Shown piece by piece: positions 36,644 through 48,715 of a stretch of DNA of 64,000 nt. Both the position numbers and the translations under genes were made by a program. The notes beneath the pieces are model-generated. The model worked only from the letters and a program-made list of their open reading frames with translations. It was not told the DNA's origin and searched no databases. Position 1 is the stretch's first letter. The number at the start of each line of letters is the position of its first letter. The stretch is taken from assembly GCA_038380435.1 (NCBI GenBank), contig JAWZYU010000020.1:44238307-44302306 (forward strand), written 5' to 3'. The DNA is from Ryuthela nishihirai. Its lineage: Eukaryota; Arthropoda; Arachnida; Araneae; Heptathelidae.

Positions 36644-36673
36644 TTCCGGATGATGCGGATGCATCATCCGGAA
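36644..36673. repeat. Perfect 13-bp hairpin
   Basis: TTCCGGATGATGC, loop GGAT, then GCATCATCCGGAA. A nearby ATCCGG at 36691 suggests a larger degraded repeat. Confidence 0.75.
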
Positions 36674-36961
36674 AGAGAGGAATTTTGGTATCCGGACAGG
36701 GCTCTATTCGTAATGACCCTGTATAATTAATAAGTTTTATTTACCTACGAAAAGATAAACACGAGAACCTGAATTGAGCCTTAGACATCTAGCTATCACC
36801 TAGCTCATTCAAGACCTAAATGAATATTCGATGTTAAGAGTTCTCTGCTCGGCGTTTTATGCTCTATTATGGCGTCTTTATGCTCTTTATATGTTCTTTA
36901 TAGCGTCTATTATGCGGCTATTTAGTTTTGATGTTTAATTATGAAACCAAATTTGCAAGTT

Positions 36962-37318
36962 TAGTTGGGTTGTTTTTACCTCTGAGCAGCACTTTTTTGC
37001 GCACAATGGGCTAAATAGCCAGGTCACAAGGACCACTAGAGCTCAGAGAATGTTGGGGGGATTCAGTGGACAGGAGACAGATGGTAGCTTCCCGTCAAGG
37101 CAATCCACGTGTTCTTTAACGTGCACAGGGTATGGCTCTCCTGCACATGGGGTCACGGCTTAACGTCCCATCCAACAGATGGCGACCTTTCCAAGCTTAT
37201 CGGTGTCCTCTACTGACCGAAGGCAGGGCGGGGAGTTTTATGGAGATAAATCTCAACGCAGGCCCAGCGGGACTCGAACCTGGGAACTACTGATTACAAG
37301 CCTGGCGCGCTACCGACC
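36962..37318 (-). repeat. SINE-A copy, moderately diverged
   Basis: Tail TTGGGTTGTTTTTACCTCTG to head GGGACTCGAACCTGGGAACT and GCGCGCTACCGACCTA. It lacks a few bases of the body (GGACAGGAGACAG region). The open frame 37179-37430 overlapping it is spurious. Confidence 0.92.
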
Positions 37319-38081
37319 TAATTTCAAAACAAGTCTTCTAGTGATTTTTTGGATTTTAAATGAGAAATCAAGATTCCGTATTTACCGATACACGTTATCT
37401 AAAAGTAGTTTGAGAAGGAAAGAAACATAAAACAATTTTATCCAGTAACTTTTCTGAGGAATCACTGGCTTTTATTACTGCTTGTCAGAAGCGATTGACG
37501 GCTGCGCGATTCCAAAACACTACGCCTGCGTGTAGGGAGGAGTTTTGCCTAGGTAAACTAATCGGTAAAGAAAGGTATATTTCGATCTCACTCTGCAAGT
37601 AATCTTTGTGCTTGTGGTAGAATTCTATTCTCTTCTGTCGCATAAAAAATTACACCTTTAACTAGTGTTCCTCATCATGTAATTAATTAATTACATTATT
37701 TCATTTTTGCGGTTTTCACAACAAAAAAAGATATTTCTTCGATGGAATCACATGAAACGAGAAATCTTGAGTGTAAGATTTGAAACTTCACTGATTCACT
37801 CCTTCTGTGTCCTTAAAGTTTTTTTTTATAACGCATCTGTCGATTCATATGAAACGAGGACTTAATGAATGTACGATTTCACTCTTTACTGATGTAGCAT
37901 CCTTAAGCAAACGGTGTATATTGTATGGTTGGAAAATTAAAGATCGATAAAATTAGTCATCGTCACTAACTAGCGAAAGCAAACAGAATAATAATTTACG
38001 ATACGTTAACAGTAATATTACTCCTTACTATTTTATGAAAACTATTTAATCATACAGTCATGAATTTTTTTTTGGATTTGC
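37319..38081. other. Unassigned AT-rich DNA
   Basis: No gene recognised. Confidence 0.45.
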
Positions 38082-38270
38082 GACATATAGGACAGAGAAG
38101 AATCCTAGAAGCTACTCCTAGCTTAATACGGGCCGTCTCATACAAGGACATGCCCTACTAAGACCGAAGTCACTGCTGACCACTGCCTTAGTTAGAGCTA
38201 ACACAACACACAAAGTTTGCCTTGCTAGAGCAGTCGCTAGCTGCCTAACCACTATTCCAGTTAAGGCTTA
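38082..38270 (-). repeat. SINE-C candidate, copy 2
   Basis: Same order of blocks as 10696-10870: ATAGGACAGAG, TCATACAAGGACATGCCCTA, TGCTGACCACTGCC, AACACACAAAGTTTGCC, AGTTAAGGCTTA. On the - strand the first 30 bases read like the 5' half of a tRNA (AGTGGTTAGGCAGCTAGCGA). Confidence 0.6.
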
Positions 38271-38692
38271 TTTCTTTTTTTGTTAGTTTATTCCTATTTC
38301 ATATGAATCCGTTGGCCTGGTTATAAAAAAGACCAAAAAAAATTAACAGTCGCAGAGGGAATGAATCAATAAAGTGTGGAATAAAAAAAACCCGCTCATG
38401 ATCTCGTTACAGTTATACTTTGGAATATTGAGCAACATGGTGTCTGCGAAACTTGGAGCCCATGTGCAGAATCTGTAGCAGATAGAACGATTCCCTACAT
38501 CTGTTCCCACTCACAGAACCATTCCACATTTAGCGCATACATGGACAAAATGATTCCTTAAGTTCATCGACTATTCTAGCCTAAATTTCTGCGCATGAGC
38601 GGTGCTTCGAAAGGGAGGAGCGTAAAGAAACTTGTATGCTCTCAGCTTTAGACGCGTGAGGAACGAAAATCATTGCTGATGTGCGCTAATGC

Positions 38693-38829
38693 GATCGCTC
38701 AAAAAAGTATCCGAGCATTCGTGTGTACACAAAGGTTGCCAGATCACTAATTTCTAAAAAAATCGTTGCCAGATATTTTTCTGAATTCTGTAATCAACCA
38801 TAGTGTTCGGATACTTTTTTGAGCGACTG
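38693..38829. mobile_element. Tc1/mariner-type MITE, copy 1 (left end damaged)
   Basis: Left GATCGCTCAAAAAAGTATCC and right, inverted, CAGTCGCTCAAAAAAGTATC. TA follows at 38830-38831; the expected left CAGT is mutated. Same family as 53042-53210. Confidence 0.85.
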
Positions 38830-38831
38830 TA

Positions 38832-39628
38832 CTTTTTAGTAATTAATTATTGGATGGAATTAAAGAGAAAAAAAATTAATTTCAAAATAAGTAAGCCAGT
38901 AACGATAATCAAATTTGATATATTATTTAGAAATATTCTATAATACATTCTTGATTTTGGGACAATTTCTCATTTGGGATTTTGTACTGTACTGTACAGT
39001 TTTTCCACAGTTTTAGCTAGATGCTTTCACTGAATGAGATCATGGGCGAAAAAATATTTATCTTCAACCCAGAATACATTTGTATCAATTTTAGGAAATG
39101 TTTCACAAAAAGGCATTAAGATCAAAAATGGTTGGGAACCAATCATTCTGATGTATATGTAAATTGCAATTCATTTTATTTCGTGTAGTTCATAATAGCA
39201 ATAACCTAATCGTAATTAAATTTCGTTTGATTTTTATGAATTGAATGTTTGTTAGAGCAAGAATGTTTTCGAATTAAAGCACATTTTTTGAGCAATTTTT
39301 GTCGAGTGCAGAGAAAGCTTTTGCCACCATTTGTTTGAGATTCACACATCTGTTTGATGTCTGCAATTGTATCATAACATTGCATAAACAAAATATTTTA
39401 AATTGAAGAATATAGCCGAGACAAACATTTTTGTACCGTTTTACTGGTGGTTATCATGCTTGCGAGAAAACAATGAAAAAAGTTTTAGTAAAATGAGCAA
39501 AAAATTATTAACTTCAAACTCAAAATTCTCAAACAAATAAAGTTTAAAATTCCTACATCTGAGAGGCTATGTATGATTTACCAAATTGAGAAGTGCGTTA
39601 TACTTAGATTACCAACAAACTGTAGTAA
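38832..39628. other. AT-rich DNA, nothing recognised
   Basis: The short open frame on the - strand (39206-39391) shows no motif. Confidence 0.5.
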
Positions 39629-39700
39629 TACCTAGGTCTTATTGTATACCTAGGTCTTATTGTGTACCTAGGTCTTATTGTATACCTAGGTCTTATTGTG
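39629..39700. repeat. 18-bp unit, four tandem copies
   Basis: TACCTAGGTCTTATTGTA repeated at 39629, 39647, 39665 and 39683, nearly identical; only the last two bases vary (TA or TG). Each unit contains the palindrome CCTAGG. Confidence 0.95.
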
Positions 39701-39868
39701 ATTGATTGGAACGAGAGAGAGAGACTAAGGGAGTAAATATTAATAAATACTTTCAAATATTTCATGAACTAATTATTATTCCAGTGTCTCGAACTAATAA
39801 ACAACAAGGTTTAAATTTATACTAAACACCCAACACATCTTTATGTAACATGTTCTTTTGTCAAAATG

Positions 39869-40254
39869 GGTTGGGTTGTTTTACCTCTGAGCGGCACTTT
39901 TTTGCACACCATGGGCTAAATGGCCAGGTCACATGGACCCCGAAGGCTCAGAGAAGGTTGGGGGAGGGGACCCACTGGAACAGCTGTTGGGAGACAGATG
40001 GTAGCCTCCCGTCAAGGCCATCCGGCGTGTTCTTTAACGTGCACAGGGTATGGCTCTCCCGCACACGGGGCCACGGCTTAACGTCCCATCCGACGGACGG
40101 CGGCCTTTCCAAGTCCATCGGTGTCCCCTACTGACCGTGGGCAGGGCGGGGAATTTTGCGGAGATAAATCTCAACGCTGACCCAGCTGCGACTCGAACCT
40201 GGGAACTACAGATTACGAGCCTGGCGCGCTACCGACTGAGCCACCCCCGCCCAA
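39869..40254 (-). repeat. Full-length SINE-A with 12-bp target duplication
   Basis: About 386 bp, tail at the left (GGTTGGGTTGTTTTACCTCT), head at the right ending CTGAGCCACCCCCGCCC. Flanking repeats TTTGTCAAAATG (39857-39868) and TTTGTCAGAATG (40255-40266) differ at one base. Confidence 0.97.
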
Positions 40255-40266
40255 TTTGTCAGAATG

Positions 40267-43200
40267 AAAAGCAACTTTATTTTCATTGTGTTCAATTATC
40301 ATTCTTTGAATTTCTAAGCATAGTAGCATTGTTTGGAAAAAAATAATCGAAATATATTTGAATTAAGCTTTTCTTTACAGTTAAACTCTATGTGACCCTA
40401 ATTTTCAGTTAGGACTTAGAAATACAAATATGACTTTTGTGCCAACATTTGTCCGAGTTTTCTACAAGTTTAACAGAATATTAAAACTGGTCGTTCTCGT
40501 CGAATATTTTATAGGCTTATCGTTTAAGTTAAGCACAATTTTTGAATGTTTTGCTAAATTTTTGTGGCAGAGTGGTAAAGATTTGGCTTGCTTAACGAAT
40601 GAGGATATTTCACTAATCACATATGTACGTGTGGAGTAGAACATTTAATGTCTTTCACACATGTAATGAAGCAGAATAGTTGCAATTTTCATTGCATTCA
40701 CACAAAATATTTTTTGTTTTATATCAAAACTTTTATAGAAACCTTTGCCTTTTTATCACATAAAATATTCTTTAGATTTCGTGTATAGTCTAAAACAAAA
40801 ATAGCTCTCTCTCTAACGATGCAATTTTACTCTACTCATAGAGATAAAGATATTTTTCTCATTATGTTTAAAAAGTCTTATTCAACTTATTTTTATGAAT
40901 GACTTTAAAATTGGGTGAAACCTGAAAAGATGAATTCTTACTTTTGTTTTCCGGAATAATTATAATTATTAATAAAATTAATGATACACATTAAATTCTA
41001 TTAGAAATAATTAATTAAAATGGATATTTACAGATCAGTTTTAATCCAGCATTTAAAGAACATTTTAATAATTGAATGTTCTAGTGAAAATTCATTGAGT
41101 TATCCAAATTGATTAATCTGTAATTTGAAAGAAATTTTGCATTGATTTATTTTTTAAAAGTTTTAAATGGAGTCATAGATGGCGTGTTATATTAATATAG
41201 AAACTAACGAGAAGGGGGATCAGTATATGCTTAGTATAACAACCATCTCTTCTAAAAACGTAATGAGAAGAAAGGCAGCAATTGAATAATCCTCTCTATA
41301 CGAAGTATTTATAATCGATATCCAGTATAGAACCGCTCCAAGAAGATCAAAATGCAGACTAACTTATATATTGGCACAAAAGTCACTCTAAGTAGTAGGT
41401 TTTCATATAATGGTAGATTTATATAACAAACAAGTCTGTTTTAAAAGCTTGAGGGAAAAATATGTGTACGCTCACACAAAAACGTGCAGCTGTTCTTGAT
41501 TTTAAAACCTTGTTTGAGGCAAATATTTCGTATTTGCAAAAATCAATTATCTCTCACTTCTGTTTAGCTTAGTGGAAATATTCCGTTCTTGCTTATCTGT
41601 GAAGTGGGTTTTATAGTGTTCTTGTTTTACCTTTGAATACTATCAGTTGCACTGAATTACATAAAATAGTTGGAGTAAATAATAATTATATTAAATAAAA
41701 TTGAACATGTGGAATATGGATTCGATTCATTTCTAAGCATGTTAAAAGCGCTAATCAAGTTAAAGAGTATGAAACATCCTTTCAAAATAGCGGTTTTGAA
41801 ATTGAAATGTAAGGACAAGTTTTAAACAGAATAGTTACGGAATAAAACACAAGCGACCTGGATTTTGACCTAGCGCCCCACTACACCTTATTCCTTTTCT
41901 GAAATATGAGAAAAGGAAATTTCTTCAGAAGTGGTTCAATTGATAACTTAATTTCAGACTATTCATTTTACACCGTAGTCGTTTGTTATACCTTCATTAC
42001 GACAGTTTATCTTCAAATTCGTCAATTTATCTCTGACAGATCACTAGAGTTATCAGGTTTTACAGCATATGTAATAATCTACAGAACAAAAGCTTCTGAA
42101 CAAAACATTTTTGCAGCTGTTCAGGAAAATTTTATTGAACGTTATCATTTGCTGATTAGATGCAACAAAAACAAGTTCCGTGTTGCTCTTGATTTAAATT
42201 TGGCTTCACCTCTAAATGATGTGCTAATTCTGTTTCAGATTATCTGCGAACTTTAAAATTCTCCGATTGTCTAAATTTAAACGAAATATTCACGTGAATA
42301 AAAAAAAAATGACTTCCTGGTATTCGGTTTGTTTTATTAAACGAAAGTTTGTATTTGGTTTTGATTTTATTTATCCCAAAAGCAGAATTTTTACTCGAAC
42401 GTTTAACAAAGTGAAACGTTGGGATTCAGAGTTTGCTTTTGGTCTAGGTGAGGCTTAACTTCAGCGAAGATAGTTTTCAGTTTATAACCAACTAACAATG
42501 TCTGCATAAAACAGTTAAATCTTTATCGTTGAAATATGAAATATACGTACTTTCTAATGAGAAATGGAATGTGAGAAAATATCTCGTGAAAAACTTGCCT
42601 AGGTCTTAAATAGTCTAAAAAACACTTTCTTTTTTGCATTTAGGCACAGAAGAAATAGAATAGAAAAATTAAAACTAAAATAACAACAATCGAAGTAATC
42701 CTTCCTTTTTTAATTTTTTTAAAAATTACGTCCCTAGAGTAAAATCCAGATAAAAAAGGTAATCCTATTAAAGCCATACCTGATATTCATGTGCAGACTA
42801 TCTATTTATTTGCTTCGAATTCTTTTTTATGAATAACTCTGTGAAAGGGAGATCAATGGTTATTGTAAGGGACGCTTCCGATTAAAGTTTGAACATATTT
42901 TTCTCTTTTTCTTTGTTACAATATAATCAAATGATCTCATTCCTTTAGCGTTTGATGTAATCGACCTTCGAGTTTCCTACAAAATTAATTTTAACCGAGG
43001 TGTTTTATCTGTGGGTAACAAGATTGCAGAAGTGCTTTAATTCCGAATTTACAAAAGTATTAATAAACAGATCTCTGGGAATATTGCCTCAACAGAAAAC
43101 TTGTATTAATTTCCATTGAGATACTGAAATAAGAAGCTACAACACACAAAAACATTTTTTGTCTTAATCATCTTACAATACGTGTAATATGTGAGCCATA

Positions 43201-44088
43201 AATTTATCTCACAATGCATATAAATTGTTTTCTTTAAAGTAAAAATGTTATCAACGATAATTTTCGCATAGCTATTAGGAGCAAGGTTAAATTTGTCATA
43301 CGTTAAAACTAAATTATTAGCACTGACAGCTCGAATTTTCCGAAGAATTAATAAATTGTTATTGATGTTTTTTCACATATTTTTGTAATTTTGAATTAAC
43401 TTTTGAAACTAATTAATAAAAAAGTATAGGAACATAAACATGCTTATCGAGATTTCTCAAAGGAACAAAAGAGTTTCTATATATATATAACTTATATATA
43501 TATACATATCTTATAATTTTCAGTAGAAGAGATGAATGGTGTAACTGCAAACGTTTGCGCCCATTGCAGTTTCATCTACTCGGTCTTTTTTTATTTTAAT
43601 AGAGGCAGATGATGATTTATTTTGGATATGGTGCGATTTAGAAGAGCTTCGAAACAGCTGATTTATACATGAAAGAGTAGATACATAAGTTCGTAAAACA
43701 AATATAAAAATATATATTTTTTAAATTATGTATTCGCTTTTACTCCTACTTAAAAATCAAGTAAAAGTACAAATTATTGTTATTTAATCGGATTCTGGAT
43801 TATGACTAGCCAAATAAATGATGCCTCGAGTCCGTTCAAAATGGATGGGAGGTTAGAGCTGACGCCTTTCAGTTATTTATTCATAAATTACATTAAATTT
43901 TTATATCTTTGTAATGAACTCATGTGATTTATTTTTGAATATTAATAGTGTTTGATTGATATTGAATATGTTGGGTAAATTGATGCATATTTCTGATTCC
44001 TAATGCCTACAGTCTCGTGTCTGATGACGAGAGCGATGAAAATTGTTTCAAAGAATCAGATCAATATGATTTAAAATTCTAAATAATT
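40267..44088. other. AT-rich DNA, no recognised gene
   Basis: The longest open frame, 41906-42256 (+, 116 codons), has no motif, no preceding splice or promoter signal I trust, and ends in AT-rich DNA; a second one follows at 42267-42458. I would not call either a gene. (TA)n near 43481-43505. Confidence 0.4.
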
Positions 44089-44150
44089 GGGACTCAAATA
44101 TAGGAGCATCAGATTACGAGTCCGGTACGTTAACGACCGAAACAATCCTT
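44089..44150 (-). repeat. SINE-A head remnant
   Basis: GGGACTCAAATATAGGAGCA, then CAGATTACGAGTCCGGTACG and TTAACGACCGAAACA parallel the SINE-A head on the - strand (GGGACTCGAACC, CAGATTACGAGCCTGGCGCG, CTACCGACTGAGCCA). Confidence 0.7.
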
Positions 44151-44345
44151 TTCAAATTTTGTAGTAATGAGATTTAATTTAAAATCGATAATTTCTGGTA
44201 TCATGTTTCATGGCGTTTTTGTATAAAGATTCATTTTTGAATTTTTATGGTGTAAGCTACTATGAGGATAAATTTACTGTAGTCTTTCGGAATAATGTTT
44301 TATCACAGTCGACATTACTAGTATTAGAAAAATATCACAGATGGA

Positions 44346-44999
44346 AAAAAACTGTTAATTTTTCTATAATTAGATAACTTAGGGGTACTGAATAGAAAAA
44401 TGAAAATAGTTCCATGTTATTTCAATAGAAAATCACATTTAAAGCTGAATAACTACTTCAATATGATTTTTATTGAAAAATATGCCTAAAGATAAATTAA
44501 CCATCTTAATCAAATCTATCTAAATCTCGATTTTAAACAATATTTGTTCAGTATTCAAAGCGTTATGAACGCTGGAATATTTAACAAACTACAAAAAATT
44601 GACCCCAAAATTCAATTAAAACAGGTTAAGAGATCATACATCATAGTTAACTCTAGTACAGTCATAGTTGAGTCTACAGAGTCATTAATAGTTAAGTATG
44701 GTTGACTCTACTAGAGTCACCTAAGATCTCCAATCTCATAACCTGTTTTAATTCAATTTTCGGATCAATTTTTTTGTAGCCTGTTAATATTCCAGCGTTC
44801 ACAACTTTTTGAATACTAAATTAAATTGTTTAATATCGAGATTTAGATAGATTTCATTGAGATCTTTAATTTATTTCTAGACATATTTTTGCATTTAAAA
44901 TCATTGAAATAATTTTTGAGTTGTGAATATGATTTTCTATTGAGATAACATGGAACTGTTTACATTTTTCTGTCCTGTAATTAGAATCTGCAGTTTTCC
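44346..44999. mobile_element. Foldback family F, copy 2
   Basis: The left arm (about 44346-44640) and right arm (about 44735-44999) are inverted copies: CCATGTTATTTCAATAGAAA against ATTTTCTATTGAGATAACATGG, ATCTAAATCTCGATTTTAAA against its inverse near 44840, GAACGCTGGAATATT against AATATTCCAGCGTTC, and CAATTAAAACAGGTTA against TAACCTGTTTTAATT. The short spacer (44650-44720) has its own inverted and direct GTTGA(C)TCTA motifs. Confidence 0.8.
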
Positions 45000-46600
45000 T
45001 GTAGTTTACACCATAACAAAACTAGAAACAGCAGATATGTAACAAAATCACTGCACATTTGTTTTCCCCCAATACTCAGAAGTAGGAGCGTATCTAGGAT
45101 TTTATTTTACTAAATTCTTAACCTAAACTTTTTTCCAATAGACTTGGAAAAATATCGGCACGCCATATACACCCCAGTAGAGTTGTCAATATATTTGTGT
45201 TGCAGAGGTCGAGGGGAGGATGCTTCTATTTTTCTTTATATGCATTCGAAGCCCTTATGTAGAAGGACCTTGTTTTATTTTTTTAACCATAAAAGATGAT
45301 TTGTTCTTTTGAAATGACATTATTTGTGCTCAGAAAACTAAAATTTCATATATTCACTAATAATTTCATCGCTTACTTGTCAATGTTTTTTTATTTCATT
45401 TTCAATCTTTCATGGTTGCAGACTCAGAATAAGAAATAAGCTATACTCGATTTTCTATACCATGACAAACTGCCAATGTTTTAGTATTCTTTTACGCAGT
45501 ATCAGGTAACAAGGCCTTTCGGCCAAATCCTTGAACGTGCCTCTGAATGATTATGAAAATCTTTATCATTTTTAGACTACAGTCTTTCAAAGACTTAAGG
45601 AGTGTGCTGTAGCACCTTAAGCACACTCCCTGAATACGCGTTTGATCAGAGTAACACATCATTTGAGTGAGACAAGAGAGACAGCGAAGCAGCCATACAG
45701 GAAGTTTGAATTTGGAATATTTCTTCTCTGATCTGGATAAGTGTATTTAACCATGGCAATGCAAACCTAACAGGCAAACGAGCTGATTTTCCGTTTCCCA
45801 CTACGAAAATTTCGCAGTACACCTAAGACCTCGCTACTGAACTGCTTTTATTAATTAGTTCCAATGGTCTATTTCAGGAAACTCGAATGAAAAAGAAATT
45901 TTCCTTATTTGGCACTACTTTTCAGAACGGTATTACAATTTGGAATCCAAAGTTATAAATAATCTTCCTTATAGCTATTGTATCAACTACAACCCTAATG
46001 CAACTTCTGTACAATTGTGGAAACGTTAAATGAGAGTGGAACATGGAAAATATATACCGAAAAAACTACTTTCGGATTACCATTCACTTGGTCTTTGTGT
46101 GCATACATATGAGGTAATTTGCAACTTTAGCTCTCTAAATGTTTTATATATTCTGATATTTGGCATTCATATTTACATTTCTGTTCATCTTTTTATCCAT
46201 TATGTGCTCTTTAAGTTTTTCAAATTTTAGCCTTTAGCATTTGATTTTAACCTAAATTTTTATGCAGTTTTCTTCTGCCTTCTTAGATCAAATTTTAGCA
46301 TTTAAATTTAAATTTTATCTTTTAGTGTGTAGCCAACTCTAATCGCCGATCCCTTTTGACAGATACCTCGACGCATCTCTGCAAGCGTGCAAGTAACAAA
46401 ACGAAATCAGAAATTTAAGAGTAGAAAAAGTTGTTAAAAGTACCAACTACGAAATATTAAACAAATGATTAAGGTAAATTAAATGCTCTTTTCGTCCACA
46501 TTCTGATGGACCAAAAAAAGCATTCGACATCGTATTCGCCACGAAAAAGCCTGCTGCCACTGAAGTAAAGTGCAAGTATGTCTAACAACAGATCCAAATA
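45000..46600. other. AT-rich DNA, nothing recognised
   Basis: A 10-bp hairpin GGAGTGTGCT / AGCACACTCC lies at 45599-45629. The open frame at 46030-46230 shows no motif. Confidence 0.45.
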
Positions 46601-47479
46601 CAACTTTAAGAAGTCATTTTTATTATAAGAATAAAGATTTGAGAACTATATTGGAATAAGCAAAAGTGCAAGCAATAGGCTCAATTGTTCGTGAAAGTCA
46701 CTTCTTAAAAATGTTGATATTTTTCTATGGCACAGATTCTTTTTCTATTTTTTAATCCCCTGCGTTTGAACTAACTGCCTTTGACGTTTTCACCGCACCA
46801 GGATTTAAACAGTGTTGGTATTTTTTAGATACTGGCCTTTGGTTTCTATTGTACTTATTCAGCTGTTGTTAAAAGGTAGTCTATTGTTTTAACTACAGTT
46901 CACACAAATTTGTTGCATGTATGTATGAATTAAACACAAGAATAGAAACATTACCTCTACCGTCACTGATCAGCAGTAGGAGAAGTGTCATGTGGATACC
47001 CATCTCCCTGAGTAGCTGTTTCACCTTTGACCTCTTTTTTTTTTTGGGGGGGGGGGGCTTACTTGGGCCATCTTCTCTGAAGGCACTGAGATAAGGGAAC
47101 ACGCGGATTTCTCAAGTTACTCACCTATGGATCACAGACCCAAATACCACAGCTTAAAACTGGATTTCTGTCATCCGAAATCTGACCTGAAAACCGGAGG
47201 ATCCCTCAACTCCAACAAGCAGACATCAAAGCATTCAACTCTTCCCGTAGTCATGGATACCATGCATCTTTACAAAAAAACTCCCATACACTCCTTCTCC
47301 AAGAGCCGAATGTCTAGATCCTCATATAAGAAATTCTCCTCACCGTCTGACTCTTGATGACAGCAGTAACTCTTCGACATCTGGCCGCTTAATTAGCAGA
47401 GGGAGATAAAGATCGATCCCTTCGCTTTAGCAGCGTCGATGAGCACAGAAAAGTTCAAACTTTGTTTCCCCCATAAATA
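46601..47479 (-). other. Candidate 3' UTR of the calcium channel gene
   Basis: It lies directly after the channel stop codon on the - strand and is less AT-rich than its surroundings. A possible polyadenylation signal on that strand (TTTATT on the + strand) lies near 46618-46623, which would give about 0.86 kb of 3' UTR. It contains a T11-G12 tract at 47035-47057. The open frames 46893-47102 (-) and 47127-47357 (+) have no recognised motif. Confidence 0.35.
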
Positions 47480-47878
47480 CTATAACTTGGTGTCTTCAAT
47501 CTCGTGTTCTTGAACGTCTTTGTTGTGTTCACCAGGAATATTTTCCTCGTTATGGTCCTCACCTTCTTTATCACTGCATTCGTATTCGTCTAGTATAACA
47601 GCTACTTCTGCTTCGGGTTCCTGCTGAGTTTCGTCATTTCCTTCTACTTGAGGAGCTTCCGGAGCAGTCGAATCCTCATTCTCAGAGGCACGTGGTTCAT
47701 CCGATCCAAGACACAGATGGACGTAGGGCATACTGCGCCTGCGTTCTAACTGCAAGATCTGATGTGCTGCTCTGTCCATCTCCTCCTGGGTCAAGTTGAT
47801 AGCTTCGGCCAGTTCTCTCTGTGCAGCACGAACAAAATCTGGATCACAGTATTTTCCTAAGCCTTGTTCCAATAGCAC
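47480..47878 (-). CDS. L-type voltage-gated calcium channel alpha-1 subunit, terminal exon
   Basis: The exon starts after TTCTAG (acceptor 47879-47881) in phase 0 and ends at a TAG at 47480-47482: 132 residues. It opens [20 protein letters not shown] and continues [20 protein letters not shown]. This block is the conserved distal C-terminal segment of CaV1 channels (vertebrate equivalents read EGLGQ..., then a D-MT-EEM--AA pattern), and the wording is closest to arthropod Ca-alpha1D channels. The channel is a plasma-membrane pore carrying voltage-dependent calcium current; this part lies in the cytoplasmic tail, beyond the IQ calmodulin site. After the conserved block comes an acidic, low-complexity end ([20 protein letters not shown], ending EIEDTKL) that I cannot match. 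Neighbouring exons lie at 52199 and 55135, with compatible phases. Gene identity is well supported; the exact subtype rests on this block. Confidence 0.85.
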   Translation of the reverse strand: MLLEQGLGKYCDPDFVRAAQRELAEAINLTQEEMDRAAHQILQLERRRSMPYVHLCLGSDEPRASENEDSTAPEAPQVEGNDETQQEPEAEVAVILDEYECSDKEGEDHNEENIPGEHNKDVQEHEIEDTKL

Positions 47879-48026
47879 CTAGAACATGGAAATTATCCGT
47901 CACATTTCATTCCAAAACAGATATCAAACAGATTTAATAAATGAAGTTTCTTAACTCTAAAATTATTAAAAAATAAAAGATCAAGTTATCGCATCTGTCG
48001 AATATCGAAAGCTCATTTTACCACAC

Positions 48027-48164
48027 AATGAAATTCATTATTTTACGACTTGAGCACTCTCTAACAGTGGAAATTCAGAAAATTGGATGATTTTGATGGG
48101 AGGCTTCCATTTTTCTGAATTCCACAGTTAGAGGGTGCTAAAGTCGTAAAATAATGAATTCATT
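48027..48164. mobile_element. 138-bp foldback MITE in calcium channel intron
   Basis: Left AATGAAATTCATTATTTTAC, then GACTTGAGCACTCTCTAACA and GTGGAAATTCAGAAAA. The right arm is the inverse: TTTTTCTGAATTCCACAG, TTAGAGGGTGCTAAAGTC, GTAAAATAATGAATTCATT. The arms are about 55 bp with few mismatches and the spacer about 25 bp. Confidence 0.88.
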
Positions 48165-48251
48165 TGAAAAAGAATCTGTATTCGGAAAATGAAAATAGTA
48201 CTATTTCATTAGTACTTATCAAACCACAAATCTTTTTTATTTAATCAATAG

Positions 48252-48442
48252 TATCGTGGCCGAGTGGTTAGCCCACTTGGCTACTGATCTACGGGACCCG
48301 GGTTCGAGCCCCGGGTAAGGCATGGTTGTATGTGTCGTTTTTCTGCTGAGGTCCCGCCATCCTCTCAGACCTTCTACTGTGGCATATAAACTGACAGGCT
48401 CCTGTCAGACCTCTGTGGCAAGCAGCTGCTTGAGGGGGTATT
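48252..48442 (+). repeat. SINE-B copy in calcium channel intron
   Basis: TCGTGGCCGAGTGGTTAGCC at the head, GGGTTCGAGCCCCGGG as B box, tail AGCAGCTGCTTGAGGGGGTA then TTTATTTATT. It is antisense to the channel gene. Confidence 0.95.
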
Positions 48443-48458
48443 TATTTATTATTATAAA

Positions 48459-48549
48459 TACACAGAATTACCTTTTGACATAGAAAACAATAAAACAATG
48501 AATACTATTACTATTTATTGAGTTCTATGTCAACAGATAATTCTGTGTA
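48459..48549. repeat. 91-bp hairpin with 27-bp arms
   Basis: TACACAGAATTACCTTTTGA then CATAGAA at the left; TTCTATGTCAACAGATAATT then CTGTGTA at the right. Only about three mismatches over 27 bp. It lies directly beyond the SINE-B tail. Confidence 0.85.
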
Positions 48550-48715
48550 TCTACTTAATTGATTTTTTCATTAATAACACTTTAGCATGAGTGACTTTCT
48601 TATTTACATCTTATTTAGAGCAACATTGGAAAAAGAAGTTGCCCTCCCCGTTTATAGATGGCGCCATGAACGACAAGTCGGGAAGATTTATAAGTCACAT
48701 TAGTGGGTAAATGAC

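Noticed and set aside
41906..42256. 116-codon open frame on the + strand
   Set aside because: No family motif, no supporting splice or promoter signals and AT-rich composition like its surroundings. It is the kind of length chance allows in 64 kb.
47127..47357. 76-codon + strand frame next to the channel stop codon
   Set aside because: Opposite strand to the channel 3' UTR, no motif; likely a by-product of the higher GC there.
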